A model generated the notes under the pieces. It worked only from the letters and a program-made list of their open reading frames with translations, searched no databases and was not told the origin of the DNA. From NCBI RefSeq assembly GCF_036226605.1, contig NZ_CP109000.1, forward strand, positions 7,064,501 to 7,128,500: 64,000 nucleotides of DNA, given 5' to 3'. Both the position numbers and the translations under genes were made by a program. Shown here one piece after another: positions 46,336-55,681 of the stretch; the stretch's first letter is position 1, and every line of letters begins with the position of its first letter. The DNA comes from Streptomyces sp. NBC_00704. Lineage in GTDB: Bacteria; Actinomycetota; Actinomycetes; Streptomycetales; Streptomycetaceae.

Positions 46336-47027
46336 GGTGAGGTCTCCTTCGTCGCGGGGCCGGGTACGGCGGTGCGCTCGATGCCGGCGATGAGGGTCCT
46401 GATGCCCCAGGACAGGCGGGCCTCGGGCGGGCCCGACAGCAGGGGTCCGGCGAGGGCGGCGATGCGCGGGTGGGTGTCCGGCGAGGCCTCGCGCACGGCG
46501 TGCCGCAGGGCGTCCCACTCCTCCTCGGATGCCTCGTCCGCGTGTTCGGCGGCCGTCGCGGTGGCGTGCTGGAGCAGCAGGTCCACGCCCCACGCGGCCT
46601 GCGCGGCGGGTGTCCCGCCCTCTTCGAGCAGCCCCAGCAGGGTCTCGATCAGGTTCAGGTAGTGCGGTCCGCTGGGCCGCGCGGTGAGGGCGGAGCGGGC
46701 GAGGTCCGGATGCTCCAGGAGCATCGCGGTGTAGCCGGTGAGGACCTGCTCCAGCCGCTCGTGCCAGGCGCCTCCGGCGGCGGCCGGGTCGATGGTGCCC
46801 AGGAGTTCGTCGAGCACGGCCGCGTGCAGTTCCGCGGTGTTGCGGACGTAGACGTAGAGCGAGGCCGGGCCGGTGTCCAGCTCCTCGGCGAGGCGTCGCA
46901 TGGTGACCTTGCGCAGGCCTTCGGCGCGCAGTACCGCGACGGCGGCGGCCACGATGCCCTCCCTGGTCAGGGCGGGCTTGGCCGGGCGTTCGCGACGGCT
47001 GCGCGGGGTGTCGGGGCGTGCTGTCAT
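46332..47027 (-). CDS. TetR-family regulator (TetR_C-like) of the FAD monooxygenase
   Basis: 231 residues. The helix-turn-helix is LTREGIVAAAVAVLRAEGLRKVTMRRLAEELDTGPASLYVYVRNTAELH, very like classical TetR itself. The C-terminal domain fits the tetracycline-repressor branch (WGVDLLLQHATATAAEHAD). It is the first gene of a two-gene operon with the monooxygenase and probably represses it through the GAACATGTTC sites just upstream. Confidence 0.91.
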   Translation of the reverse strand: MTARPDTPRSRRERPAKPALTREGIVAAAVAVLRAEGLRKVTMRRLAEELDTGPASLYVYVRNTAELHAAVLDELLGTIDPAAAGGAWHERLEQVLTGYTAMLLEHPDLARSALTARPSGPHYLNLIETLLGLLEEGGTPAAQAAWGVDLLLQHATATAAEHADEASEEEWDALRHAVREASPDTHPRIAALAGPLLSGPPEARLSWGIRTLIAGIERTAVPGPATKETSP

Positions 47028-47038
47028 GCCACCACAGT

Positions 47039-47081
47039 AACGAACATGTTCGTTGCGAACAAGTACGTCACGAACATGTTC
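47039..47081. promoter_or_regulatory. triple TetR operator
   Basis: AACGAACATGTTCGTT (47039-47054) is a perfect 16-bp palindrome. GAACATGTTC recurs at 47072-47081, with a degenerate copy (GAACAAGTAC) at about 47057. The three are spaced about 15 bp apart, directly upstream of the TetR gene. Confidence 0.75.
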
Positions 47082-47154
47082 TTTGACGGTTCGTCGGACA
47101 GGGCGTCCCCCGCCCCGACCCCTGCGCACGGCTTCTGCCAAGATGCGGTACGTC

Positions 47155-48192
47155 ATGGTGCAGATACCGAACACGCCCGCGCCGACGAAATCGCCGGCCC
47201 CGCGCCCCGTGCCCACGAGCGCCGACGTGGCCCGCCTGGCCGGCGTCTCGCGCGCGACCGTCTCCTACGTCCTGAACAACGCCGGCACCGTACGCATCAG
47301 CGAGCCCACCCGCCGCCGGGTCCGCCAGGCGGCCGAGGACCTCGGGTACGTGCCCCACGCTGCCGCCCGCACCCTGCGCGCCGGGCACAGCCGGGTGGTC
47401 CTGATGCCCACGCTGCCCGTCCCGGCCGGCCCGCTCTACAGCCGGTTCGTGCACGAGTTCCAGGGAGCGCTCACCCGCCTCGACTACACCGTCGTCCAGT
47501 ACGGCGCCCCCGGACTGCGCGGCGACGACGCGGCGCGGGCCTGGGCCGAACTGCGGCCCGTCGCCGTGCTGGTGCCCACCCCCGGCATCGGGCCGGAGGG
47601 CGTCGCCGTCCTCAAGCGCTCCGGCGCGCGCGCCGTGGTGACCCTCGGTCCCGAACCCGTCGACGGCGCCCACGCGCTGCGCCTGGACCATGCGGACGTC
47701 GGCCGCGGAGCCGTCGCCCACCTCTGTGCGCGCGGCCGCCGCCGGATCGGCGTGGTCGTCCCCGAGGAGCCGGGCATGGAGGTGTTCTCCGCACCCCGAC
47801 TCCAGGGCGCCCGCGAGGCCCTGGCCGGAACCGGGGCCACGGTGACCGAACTGCCCCTCGCCTACCGCGAGGAGTCGGCGGCCGCCCTCGCCGCCCGCTG
47901 GTCGAGTCTGGGCCTGGACGCCGTGTTCGCCTACAACGACGAGTACGCCATGCTGCTGATGGGCGCCTTGCAGGAAGCGGGCGTGCGCGTTCCCGAGGAC
48001 GTCGCCGTCATCGGCGCCGACGACCTCGTGCTGGGGCGGCTGCTGCGGCCCCGGCTCAGCACCGTGCGGATCGCGCTGCCCTCGGGCCGCTACCTCGCCT
48101 CGCTCGTGGACCGGGCCGTCCGCAGTCCCGCGGCCGCCCTCGAGTCGCACGAGCCGTTCGCGGCGACCGTCGTGCACCGCGAATCCAGCTGA
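47155..48192 (+). CDS. LacI-family regulator
   Basis: About 345 residues from the ATG encoding MVQIPNTPAP; an ATG 12 bp earlier is possible. The LacI helix-turn-helix is PTSADVARLAGVSRATVSYVLNNAGTVRISEPTRRRV. It is followed by the periplasmic-binding-type effector domain ending RLLRPRLSTVRIALPSGRYLASLVDRAV. A -10-like CAAGAT lies just before the start and no ribosome-binding site is seen, so the mRNA may be leaderless. Its sugar effector and targets are not apparent from the neighbours. Confidence 0.88.
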   Translation: MVQIPNTPAPTKSPAPRPVPTSADVARLAGVSRATVSYVLNNAGTVRISEPTRRRVRQAAEDLGYVPHAAARTLRAGHSRVVLMPTLPVPAGPLYSRFVHEFQGALTRLDYTVVQYGAPGLRGDDAARAWAELRPVAVLVPTPGIGPEGVAVLKRSGARAVVTLGPEPVDGAHALRLDHADVGRGAVAHLCARGRRRIGVVVPEEPGMEVFSAPRLQGAREALAGTGATVTELPLAYREESAAALAARWSSLGLDAVFAYNDEYAMLLMGALQEAGVRVPEDVAVIGADDLVLGRLLRPRLSTVRIALPSGRYLASLVDRAVRSPAAALESHEPFAATVVHRESS

Positions 48193-48203
48193 GCCCACGA
48201 CCA

Positions 48204-48233
48204 CGGGCACGGCCCGCTCCACGGCCGTGCCCG
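48204..48233 (+). terminator. terminator of the LacI gene
   Basis: A perfect 11-bp stem (CGGGCACGGCC/GGCCGTGCCCG) with an 8-nt loop, 12 bp after the stop codon. Confidence 0.8.
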
Positions 48234-48394
48234 GCAGACCCGTTGAAGTTCCCGCCAGGTCCGGGGAGTTGAACCGAGGGTCGGGGAGTGGCCCGTCCCG
48301 GTCCGGGGCGCGCGGCCGGGCGGTGCCGCGTACCGTGGGGACCGGGGCCGTACGCGTCGGGAGACCTCCGATTCCGCTGTGAAGCGACTAAGAT

Positions 48395-48408
48395 GTTGCA
48401 TGCTCAAC
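48395..48408. promoter_or_regulatory. short dyad upstream of the aldehyde dehydrogenase
   Basis: GTTG-N6-CAAC (GTTGCATGCTCAAC) lies 167 bp before the dehydrogenase start. Otherwise 48234-48574 shows no gene; a short upstream in-frame extension of the dehydrogenase has no family resemblance. Confidence 0.35.
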
Positions 48409-48574
48409 CAGACGGGGATGCGTTCGCTCACGCATGCAGCCCGCCCGGCTGCGCAGGATCACCGCATCCCGCCACGCCGCCGCCGAACTGGCGGCCACCC
48501 GCACGGGACTTCCCCTCCGCGTCCTTCGCGTGGGAGCGGGCGGGTCCCGCGGGTCACCGATCGGAGAGCCCCCC

Positions 48575-50011
48575 ATGCCGTTGCTCGACCCCCAGAACTG
48601 GCAGCCCCGCACCCTCTCGGGCCCCCGGTACACCGTCACCGAGCCCGCGACCGGCGACTCGCTGGGCACGGTCGTCCTGGCGAGCGGCGCGGACGTCGGC
48701 CCGGCCGCCGAGGCCGCCCACGCCGCCCGGTCCGCATGGGCCCGCCTGCCGCACTTCGTGCGCGCCGGAGTGCTGCGCAGGGCCGGCGACCTGTTCGCCG
48801 CGCACACCGGGGAGCTGCGCGACTGGATCGTCCGCGAGTCCGGTTCCATTCCCGGCAAGGCCGAGTTCGAGCTGCACGTCGCCGCCCAGGAGTGCTACGA
48901 GGCCGCCGCCCTCGCCTCCCGCCCGGCCGGTCAGGTCCTGCCCAGCGAGGCCCCCCGGCTCTCCTACACGCGGCGCGTGCCCGTGGGCGTGGTGGGCGTG
49001 ATCTCCCCGTTCAACGCCCCGCTGATCCTGTCGATCCGCTCCGTCGCCCCCGCCCTCGCGCTCGGCAACGGCGTCGTCCTCAAGCCGGACCCGCGCACGG
49101 CCGTCTGCGGCGGACTGGCCCTCGCCGCGGTCTTCGCCGAGGCGGGCCTGCCCGACGGGCTGCTGCACGTCCTGCCGGGCGGCGCCGAGACGGGCGCGGC
49201 CCTCGTCGCCGACCCGCGCGTGCCGGTGATCTCCTTCACCGGCTCCACCGCGGCCGGCCGCACGGTCGGCGAGGCCGCCGGACGCCATCTCAAGCGCGCC
49301 CACCTGGAACTCGGCGGCAACTCCGCCCTGATCGTCCTGGAGGACGCCGACCTCGACGCCGTGATCTCCACGGCCGCCTGGGGATCCTTCTTCCACCAGG
49401 GCCAGATCTGCATGACCACCGGCCGCCACCTGGTGCACGCCTCGCTCTACGAGGAGTACGTCGAACGCCTCGCGGCCAAGGCCGACGCCCTCGCCGTCGG
49501 CGACCCGCACCGCGCGCAGGTGCACCTCGGGCCGCTCATCGACGACGGCCAACTCGCCAAGGTGCACGCCCTCGTGGAGGCCAGCACGGGCGGTGGCGCC
49601 AAGCTCGCCGCCGGCGGCACCCACGACAGCCTCTTCTACCGCCCGACGGTCCTCGCCGGCGTCGACGACGACACCCCCGCCTACGCGGAGGAGGTCTTCG
49701 GCCCCGTGGCGCCGGTGCGCCCCTTCACCACCGCGGACGAGGCGGCCGCGCTGGCCGCGCGCAGCTCCTACGGCCTCTCGCTCGGCATCGTCACCCGCGA
49801 CGCCGCCCGCGGCCTCGACCTGGCCGAGCGCATCCCGACCGGCATCGTCCACATCAACGACCAGACCGTGAACGACGAGGCCGTGGCGCCCTTCGGCGGG
49901 GTGGCCGCCTCCGGAACCGGCGCCCGCTTCGGCGGCGAGGCCAACCTGGAGGCCTTCACGGACGTGCGCTGGACGACCGTGCGCGGCGACGTGGCCCCCT
50001 ACCCCTTCTAG
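48575..50011 (+). CDS. NAD-dependent aldehyde dehydrogenase, benzaldehyde dehydrogenase-like
   Basis: 478 residues preceded by GGAGAG. The catalytic Glu is in LELGGNSALIVLEDADLD and the nucleophile Cys in FHQGQICMTTGRHLVH; the cofactor segment SFTGSTAAGRTVGEAAG is intact. The HQGQICM form of the active-site motif fits benzaldehyde/vanillin dehydrogenases, so an aromatic aldehyde is a reasonable substrate. It stands alone; no ring-cleavage genes are nearby. Confidence 0.92.
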   Translation: MPLLDPQNWQPRTLSGPRYTVTEPATGDSLGTVVLASGADVGPAAEAAHAARSAWARLPHFVRAGVLRRAGDLFAAHTGELRDWIVRESGSIPGKAEFELHVAAQECYEAAALASRPAGQVLPSEAPRLSYTRRVPVGVVGVISPFNAPLILSIRSVAPALALGNGVVLKPDPRTAVCGGLALAAVFAEAGLPDGLLHVLPGGAETGAALVADPRVPVISFTGSTAAGRTVGEAAGRHLKRAHLELGGNSALIVLEDADLDAVISTAAWGSFFHQGQICMTTGRHLVHASLYEEYVERLAAKADALAVGDPHRAQVHLGPLIDDGQLAKVHALVEASTGGGAKLAAGGTHDSLFYRPTVLAGVDDDTPAYAEEVFGPVAPVRPFTTADEAAALAARSSYGLSLGIVTRDAARGLDLAERIPTGIVHINDQTVNDEAVAPFGGVAASGTGARFGGEANLEAFTDVRWTTVRGDVAPYPF

Positions 50012-50060
50012 AACACCCCGAGGTCCCCGGACTCATGCGCCTACGCGGACGCTCCGGGTC

Positions 50061-50465
50061 TCACTCGCCCGGGGCCGCGGGGGAGCCGTCGGCCGCCTCC
50101 TTCGCCTGCTGCTCCTCGATCGACCGGCGGACCTCGTCCATGTCCAGTTCGCGCGCCTGCCCGATGACGTCCGTGAGGGCGGCCTCGGGCAGCGCGCCCG
50201 GCTGGGCGAACACGGCGACCCGGTCCCGCACGATCATCAGCGTCGGGATCGACTGGATGCCGAAGGCGGCGGCCAGCTCCGGCTGCGCCTCGGTGTCCAC
50301 CTTCCCGAACACCAGGTCCGGGTTCTCCTCGGCGGCCTTGTCGTAGACAGGCGCGAACTGACGGCACGGCCCGCACCACGACGCCCAGAAGTCGATCAGG
50401 ACGAACTCGTTCTCGGTGACCGTCCGGTCGAAGTTCTCCTTGGTCAGCTCCACGGTGCTGCTCAT
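50061..50465 (-). CDS. thioredoxin
   Basis: 134 residues. The active site WCGPC occupies residues 30-34, and the cis-proline is in IQSIPTLMI. The C-terminus carries about 25 extra, mostly charged residues (RRSIEEQQAKEAADGSP) beyond the usual thioredoxin length of about 108. It reduces protein disulfides, taking electrons from a thioredoxin reductase encoded elsewhere. It is divergent from the disulfide oxidoreductase across about 145 bp. Confidence 0.93.
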   Translation of the reverse strand: MSSTVELTKENFDRTVTENEFVLIDFWASWCGPCRQFAPVYDKAAEENPDLVFGKVDTEAQPELAAAFGIQSIPTLMIVRDRVAVFAQPGALPEAALTDVIGQARELDMDEVRRSIEEQQAKEAADGSPAAPGE

Positions 50466-50610
50466 GACCTGAATCCTTCTTCCCGGTGCTTCCTGCCAGG
50501 CGCTCCCTGACATGGGGGTGAAGACGTCCGCGGCAACGCCGCCGGCCGCTCGCGTATTCCGCGCGCCTACCCGTGTGGCCACCCCGCACACCACCCACCA
50601 GACTGACCCC

Positions 50611-52029
50611 ATGACGGAAACGGAAACCAACCTGTACGACGTGGTCGTGCTCGGGGCCGGACCCGTGGGGGAGAACGTCGCCGACCGCACCCGCGCGGCC
50701 GGCCTCACCACCGCGGTCGTGGAGAGCGAACTGGTCGGCGGCGAGTGCTCGTACTGGGCCTGCATGCCCAGCAAGGCCCTGCTGCGCCCGGTCATCGCCC
50801 GCGCCGACGCCCGCCGCCTGCCCGGCCTGCGCGAGGCCGTGCAGGGCCCCCTGGACACCGGGGCGGTCCTGGCCCGCCGCAACTGGTACACCGGCGACTG
50901 GACCGACGACGGCCAGGTCGACTGGCTCAGGAGCATCGGCGCCGACCTCCACCGCGGCCAGGGCAGACTGACCGGCCCGCGCACGGTGAGCGTGGGCGAC
51001 CGGGTGCTCACGGCCCGGCACGCGGTCGTCGTCGCCACCGGCACCCGCGCCGCCCTGCCCGCCCTGCCCGGCCTCGCCGACGTCCGGCCCTGGACGAGCC
51101 GCGAGGCCACCAGCGCCCAGTCCGCGCCCGGCCGGCTCGTCGTGGTCGGCGGGGGAGTCGTCGCCACCGAGATGGCCACCGCCTGGCAGGCCCTCGGCTC
51201 GCAGGTCACCCTCCTCGTGCGGGGCAAGGGACTGCTCGACCGGATGGAGCCGTTCGCGGGCGAACTGGTCGCCGAGGCCCTCACCGAGGCCGGCGCCGAC
51301 GTCCGCACCGGCACCTCCGTGGCGTCCGTGACCCGCACGGACGGCGTCGTCGTGGTCGTCACCGACACCGGCGAGCGCGTCGAGGCCGACGAGATCCTCT
51401 TCGCCGTCGGCCGCGCCCCGCGCACCGACGACATCGGCCTGGAGACCGTCGGCCTGGAACCCGGCTCCTGGCTCGCCGTCGACGACAGCCTGCGCGTCGA
51501 CGGCACCGACTGGCTGTACGCGGTCGGCGACGTCAACCACCGCGCCCTCCTCACCCACCAGGGCAAGTACCAGGCGCGGATCGCGGGAGCCGCCATCGCC
51601 GCCCGCGCCGCAGGAACACCCCTGGACCGGGCCGACCCGTGGAGCGCGCACGCCGCCACGGCCGACCACGAGAGCGTCCCCCAGGTCGTCTTCACCGACC
51701 CGGAGGCCGCCTCCGTCGGCCTGTCCCTGGCCGAGGCGGAGGCCGCCGGGCACCGGGTGCGGGCCGTCGACGTCGACATGTCGTCGGTGGCGGGCGCGGG
51801 CCTGTACGCCGAGGGCTACAAGGGCCGCGCCCGGATGGTCGTCGACGTGGAGCGGGAGATCCTGCGCGGCGTCACCTTCGTCGGCCCCGGCGTCGGCGAA
51901 CTCATCCACTCCGCGACCGTCGCCGTCGTGGGCCAGGTCCCGATCGACCGCCTCTGGCACGCGGTCCCGTCCTACCCGACGATCAGCGAGGTGTGGCTGC
52001 GCCTCCTGGAGGCCTTCCGCGACAACTGA
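50611..52029 (+). CDS. pyridine nucleotide-disulfide oxidoreductase (class I)
   Basis: 472 residues. The FAD site is VVVLGAGPVGENVADRTRAAG, and the redox-active disulfide is in GGECSYWACMPSKALLRP (C-x4-C). The NAD(P) site is RLVVVGGGVVATEMATAW, and the dimer domain contains VPQVVFTDPEAASVGL and a final HAVPSYPTISEVW. The family includes lipoamide dehydrogenase and mercuric reductase; the SYWAC disulfide form marks a distinct actinobacterial group with unassigned substrates. It is divergent from thioredoxin, which could be a partner in thiol redox control. Confidence 0.9.
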   Translation: MTETETNLYDVVVLGAGPVGENVADRTRAAGLTTAVVESELVGGECSYWACMPSKALLRPVIARADARRLPGLREAVQGPLDTGAVLARRNWYTGDWTDDGQVDWLRSIGADLHRGQGRLTGPRTVSVGDRVLTARHAVVVATGTRAALPALPGLADVRPWTSREATSAQSAPGRLVVVGGGVVATEMATAWQALGSQVTLLVRGKGLLDRMEPFAGELVAEALTEAGADVRTGTSVASVTRTDGVVVVVTDTGERVEADEILFAVGRAPRTDDIGLETVGLEPGSWLAVDDSLRVDGTDWLYAVGDVNHRALLTHQGKYQARIAGAAIAARAAGTPLDRADPWSAHAATADHESVPQVVFTDPEAASVGLSLAEAEAAGHRVRAVDVDMSSVAGAGLYAEGYKGRARMVVDVEREILRGVTFVGPGVGELIHSATVAVVGQVPIDRLWHAVPSYPTISEVWLRLLEAFRDN

Positions 52030-52050
52030 CGCCCGGCCGACCGGAGTTCA

Positions 52051-52076
52051 CCGACGGCCGGCGCGGGAGCCGTCGG
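52051..52076. terminator. hairpin between convergent genes
   Basis: An 8-bp stem (CCGACGGC/GCCGTCGG) with a 10-nt loop, between the oxidoreductase and peptide deformylase genes. Confidence 0.6.
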
Positions 52077-52107
52077 CCCGCGTCGGCCGCGCGCGGTGCG
52101 GGCGCGC

Positions 52108-52752
52108 CTACGGCAGCGGGAAGCCCAGCGCGGCGGCCGCCTCGGCCGGCGTGGGCCGGGCCCAGCGATCCAGCACCGCCTGGTTCGACGACAGCGAGCG
52201 CAGTTCGGCCCGGTCGAGATAGAGCAGGCCGTCGAGGTGGTCCGTCTCGTGCTGGACGATGCGGGCCGGCCACCCCGTGAACACCTCGTCCAGGGGCCGC
52301 CCGCGCTCGTCCTCGCCGGTCAGCCGGACCGCGGCGTGCCGGGCCACCACCGCCTGGTAGCCCGGCACGCTCAGGCAGCCCTCGAAGAAGGCCGCCCGGT
52401 CCGGACCGACCGGCTCGTACACCGGGTTGACCAGCACCCGGAACGGCTGGGGCACCCGGCCGCGGGCCAGCCGCACCTCGTCCGGCACCGGCGCGGGATC
52501 CTCGATCACCGCGATCCGCAGCTCCACCCCGACCTGCGGCGCGGCGAGGCCGACCCCGGGCGCCGCGAGCATGGTCACGCGCAGCGCCTCGACGAACCGG
52601 GCCAGCAGGTCCGCGTCCAGCTCGCCGTCGTACCGCGCGACGCCCGCCCGCAGCACGGGATCACCGGCCGCGACGATCGGCAAGGGACCGCCGGGGGCGA
52701 GGAGTTGCTCGATCCGGTCGGCGAGCGGGGCGCGGGGAGGGGGAGTTGCCAT
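52108..52752 (-). CDS. def: peptide deformylase
   Basis: 214 residues. All three motifs are present: GVGLAAPQVG, EGCLSVPGY (Cys metal ligand) and QHETDHLDG (two His ligands and catalytic Glu). It removes the formyl group from nascent proteins. Streptomyces usually carries several copies; this one has no neighbouring fmt or translation gene, so it is probably a secondary copy. Confidence 0.95.
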   Translation of the reverse strand: MATPPPRAPLADRIEQLLAPGGPLPIVAAGDPVLRAGVARYDGELDADLLARFVEALRVTMLAAPGVGLAAPQVGVELRIAVIEDPAPVPDEVRLARGRVPQPFRVLVNPVYEPVGPDRAAFFEGCLSVPGYQAVVARHAAVRLTGEDERGRPLDEVFTGWPARIVQHETDHLDGLLYLDRAELRSLSSNQAVLDRWARPTPAEAAAALGFPLP

Positions 52753-52927
52753 ACGGCCAGCATCCCAGACCGAAGCGATGTGACGCGCGTCACCGCAAGC
52801 GGCGGGAACTCGGGCCGGTCCCGCCCCGACTACTGGGACGTCACGGCCGAAGAACGCCCCCGGAAGCCCCCGCCGGGCGGCTCCCGCCGGCTCTTCGCTC
52901 CCCCCCCGACCACGGAGAAGCCCGCCG

Positions 52928-54358
52928 ATGTCCACCGTTCCCCCGACCGCCCCCGCCCTCGACGCCGCCGGACCGGAAGGACCGCCGTCGCGCGACGCGC
53001 CGCGGCCGGCGGATACCACGCCGAGGCCCCGCGGCCCGTGGGCCCCGCTGCTCCCGCTGGTGCTGCGTCTGCACTTCTACGCCGGCGTGTGCGTCGCCCC
53101 CTTCCTGCTGGTCGCCGCGGTCACCGGGTTCCTCTACGCGGGCGCGTTCCAGGCCGAGAGGCTCCTCTACGCCCACGAGACGACCGTGCCCGTCGGCGCT
53201 GCCGAACTGCCCGTCTCCGCGCAGGTGGCGGCGGCCCGCAAGGCTCACCCCGAGGGGACGGTCACGGCCGTCCGCCCCTCACCCGAGGACGGCGCCACGA
53301 CCAGGGTCATGCTCTCGGGCGCCGAGGGAGTCGACGCCACCCACACCCTCGCCGTCTTCGTCGACCCGTACACCGGCCGGGTGCGCGGCGCGCTGGAGCA
53401 GTACGGCTCGACCGGCGCACTGCCCCTGCGCACCTGGATCGACGAGTTCCACCGCGACCTGCACCTCGGCGAGAGCGGCAGGCTGTACAGCGAGTTCGCC
53501 GCAAGCTGGCTGGGGGTGATCTCGGCCGGGGGCCTCGTGCTGTGGTTCTCCCGCCGCCGCGCCCTGCGCACGGTGCGCGGCACGAGCGGACGGCGCCGCG
53601 CGCTCGGCCTGCACGGCACGGTCGGCGCGTGGGCCGCGGCCGGCTTCCTCTTCCTGTCCGCCACCGGACTGACCTGGTCGACCTACGCGGGCGCCAACGT
53701 CGACGAACTGCGCACCGCCCTCGGCCAGTCCACCCCGTCGGTCTCGGCGGCCGCGAGCGGCGGCGACCACGCGGGCCACGCCGGTGCGTCCGGCGCGGGC
53801 GGCGACGCCGGGCACGGCGTGGGGCTCGACAGGATCCTCGCCGCCGCGCGAGCCGAGGGGCTGGGCGACCCGGTCGAGATCGTCCCGCCCGCGGACGCGT
53901 CCTCCGCGTACGTCGTCAAGCAGGTGCAGCGCAGCTGGCCCGAGAAGCAGGACGCCGTCGCGGTCGACCCGGCCACCGGCGAGGTCACCGACGTCTCCCG
54001 CTTCGCCGACCACCCGCTGCTCGCCAAGCTGACCCGGTGGGGCATCGACCTGCACACCGGCGTCCTGTTCGGCCTGGTCAACCAGGTGGCGCTGATGCTC
54101 CTCGCGCTCGCCCTGATCCTGCTGATCGTGCTCGGGTACGTCATGTGGTGGCGGCGCGGCCGCGGCTCCTCCTTCGGCCGGCCCGTCCCGCGCGGGGCCT
54201 GGGCCCAGGTCCCGCCGCACGTCCTCGTGCCGCTGATGGCGGCGGTCGCCGCCGTCGGCTACGTCGTCCCGCTGCTGGGCATCCCGCTCGTGGGCTTCGT
54301 CGTCGTGGACGTCGTTCTCGGGGAGTTCGCACACCGCCGCCGCAGCCGGGCGGCCTGA
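52928..54358 (+). CDS. PepSY-associated membrane protein (PiuB-like)
   Basis: 476 residues preceded by GGAGAAG. It has four main membrane helices: about 42-65, 190-210, about 238-255 and 375-405, plus a final pair near 432-465. PepSY segments sit between them (AQVAAARKAHPEGTVTAVRPS and DRILAAARAEGLGDPVEIVPP). A His/Gly-rich stretch (GGDHAGHAGASGAGGDAGHG, about residues 278-297) may bind metal. HRDLHLGESGRLYSEFAASWLG and GIDLHTGVLFGLVNQ are typical. Relatives are linked to iron uptake or ferric reduction. Confidence 0.88.
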   Translation: MSTVPPTAPALDAAGPEGPPSRDAPRPADTTPRPRGPWAPLLPLVLRLHFYAGVCVAPFLLVAAVTGFLYAGAFQAERLLYAHETTVPVGAAELPVSAQVAAARKAHPEGTVTAVRPSPEDGATTRVMLSGAEGVDATHTLAVFVDPYTGRVRGALEQYGSTGALPLRTWIDEFHRDLHLGESGRLYSEFAASWLGVISAGGLVLWFSRRRALRTVRGTSGRRRALGLHGTVGAWAAAGFLFLSATGLTWSTYAGANVDELRTALGQSTPSVSAAASGGDHAGHAGASGAGGDAGHGVGLDRILAAARAEGLGDPVEIVPPADASSAYVVKQVQRSWPEKQDAVAVDPATGEVTDVSRFADHPLLAKLTRWGIDLHTGVLFGLVNQVALMLLALALILLIVLGYVMWWRRGRGSSFGRPVPRGAWAQVPPHVLVPLMAAVAAVGYVVPLLGIPLVGFVVVDVVLGEFAHRRRSRAA

Positions 54359-54505
54359 CCGTCGGGGGTCCGGGCCCGCGGGTCCGGGCCCCGCAGGTCC
54401 GGTGGGCCCGCCTCCCGGCCGCCCCCGAACCCCGTCACCGGCAACGCCCACACGCCCGCCCACGACGGCTTACCGTGCTGCTCCGCGCCGGGCCCGTCGT
54501 CCCCG

Positions 54506-54540
54506 CCGCGGCCCGCGCGGACGACCCGCGCGGGCCGCGG
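54506..54540. terminator. strong terminator hairpin
   Basis: A perfect 15-bp stem (CCGCGGCCCGCGCGG and its complement) with a 5-nt loop, between the convergent PepSY and TPR genes. Confidence 0.85.
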
Positions 54541-54578
54541 CTGTGCGGCGGACGTACCCGGCGGCGGGGGCGCGGACG

Positions 54579-54953
54579 TCAGCCCTGCTGAAACTCCCCG
54601 GACAGGGCGGCGGCCAGCCGCAGGTGCGGCGCCGCCTCGTCGCGCCGCCCCTGCCGCTCCAGGGTGCGGCCCAGCATCAGCCGCGCGTAGTGCTCCACCG
54701 GGTCCCGTGCGACGATCGTCCGCAACTCGGCCTCCGCCCGCCGCAGTTGGGCCGAGTGGTAGTAGGCGCGTGCCAGCAGCAGCCGCGGTCCGGTCTGCTC
54801 CGGCTCCTCCTCGACGAGCCCGGCGAGCACCCGCGCGGCGGCGGTGTACTCCTTCGCGTCGAAGAACAGCCGGGCCCGCTCCCACCGTTCGGCCTGCGTT
54901 CCGTGGGCGTAGTACGCGCTCGCGCCGGTCGTCGTCCCGTAGGTCGTGTCCAC
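54579..54953 (-). CDS. small tetratricopeptide-repeat protein
   Basis: 124 residues from a GTG preceded by AAGGAGG. About three TPR-like helical hairpins follow a flexible N-terminus: WERARLFFDAKEYTAAARVLAGLVEEEP, PRLLLARAYYHSAQLRRAEAELRTIVARDP and HYARLMLGRTLERQGRRDEAAPHLRLAAALS. TPR proteins mediate protein-protein contact. No enzyme domain is present and no partner is evident. Confidence 0.88.
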   Translation of the reverse strand: MDTTYGTTTGASAYYAHGTQAERWERARLFFDAKEYTAAARVLAGLVEEEPEQTGPRLLLARAYYHSAQLRRAEAELRTIVARDPVEHYARLMLGRTLERQGRRDEAAPHLRLAAALSGEFQQG

Positions 54954-55099
54954 TGGTGACCTCCTTCGGCGCGGACAACCGGAACAGGTTGTTGAATATT
55001 CCAGGACAGACCTCGTCGGGTGGCGCTGTGGTGGCGCTGTCGGACCCTCTTGCGATGCTGGGGAGGCGGTGACACCACGAGGATGCGAGGGCGGACGCC

Positions 55100-55681
55100 A
55101 TGGCGGGGAACCGGCAGATCCTGTTCGTCCAGGGCGGCGGGGCGGGCACGTACGACGCCTGGGACGACAAGCTGGTCGCGGCCCTCGGGCGAGCGCTCGG
55201 CGAAGGGTACGAGATCCGCTACCCGTGCATGCCCGACGAGGACGACCCTGACCCCGTGCGGTGGGCCGCGGCCCTCCGGCGCGAGCTGGCGGACCTGGAG
55301 GACGGCGCGGTCGTGGTCGGCCATTCGGTGGGCGGCACGATCCTCGTCCACACGCTCGCGGAGCGGCCGCCCGAGGCCCGGCTCGCCGCGGTCGTGCTGG
55401 TCGCCGCCCCGTTCGTCGGCCGGGACGGCTGGCCGGCCGACGGGTTCGGGCTGCCCGACGACCTCGGCGCACGTCTGCCGCACGGCATCCCGGTGCACGT
55501 CTTCCACGGACTCGCGGACGAGACCGCCCCGCCGTCGCACGCGGGTCTCTACGCCCGCGCGATCCCGCGGGCCCGGGTGCACCGGTTGCCCGGACGCGAC
55601 CACCAGTTGAACGACGATCTGCGCGAGGTGGCCGAGGTGATCCGCTCCGACGCTCCCGGACGCACCCGCGTGATCGCCTGA
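55100..55681 (+). CDS. small alpha/beta hydrolase
   Basis: 193 residues. The N-terminus ILFVQGGGAGTYDAWDDKLVAAL provides the oxyanion loop. The nucleophile Ser is in VVVGHSVGGTILVHTL, Asp lies in VFHGLADETAP and His in LPGRDHQLNDDL. The compact size resembles the RBBP9/YdeN serine hydrolases. The substrate is unknown. It is divergent from the TPR protein. Confidence 0.88.
   Translation: MAGNRQILFVQGGGAGTYDAWDDKLVAALGRALGEGYEIRYPCMPDEDDPDPVRWAAALRRELADLEDGAVVVGHSVGGTILVHTLAERPPEARLAAVVLVAAPFVGRDGWPADGFGLPDDLGARLPHGIPVHVFHGLADETAPPSHAGLYARAIPRARVHRLPGRDHQLNDDLREVAEVIRSDAPGRTRVIA

Noticed and set aside
48434..48574. 47-residue N-terminal extension of the aldehyde dehydrogenase
   Set aside because: The extension has no family resemblance; the ATG at 48575 has a better ribosome-binding site and matches the usual N-terminus.
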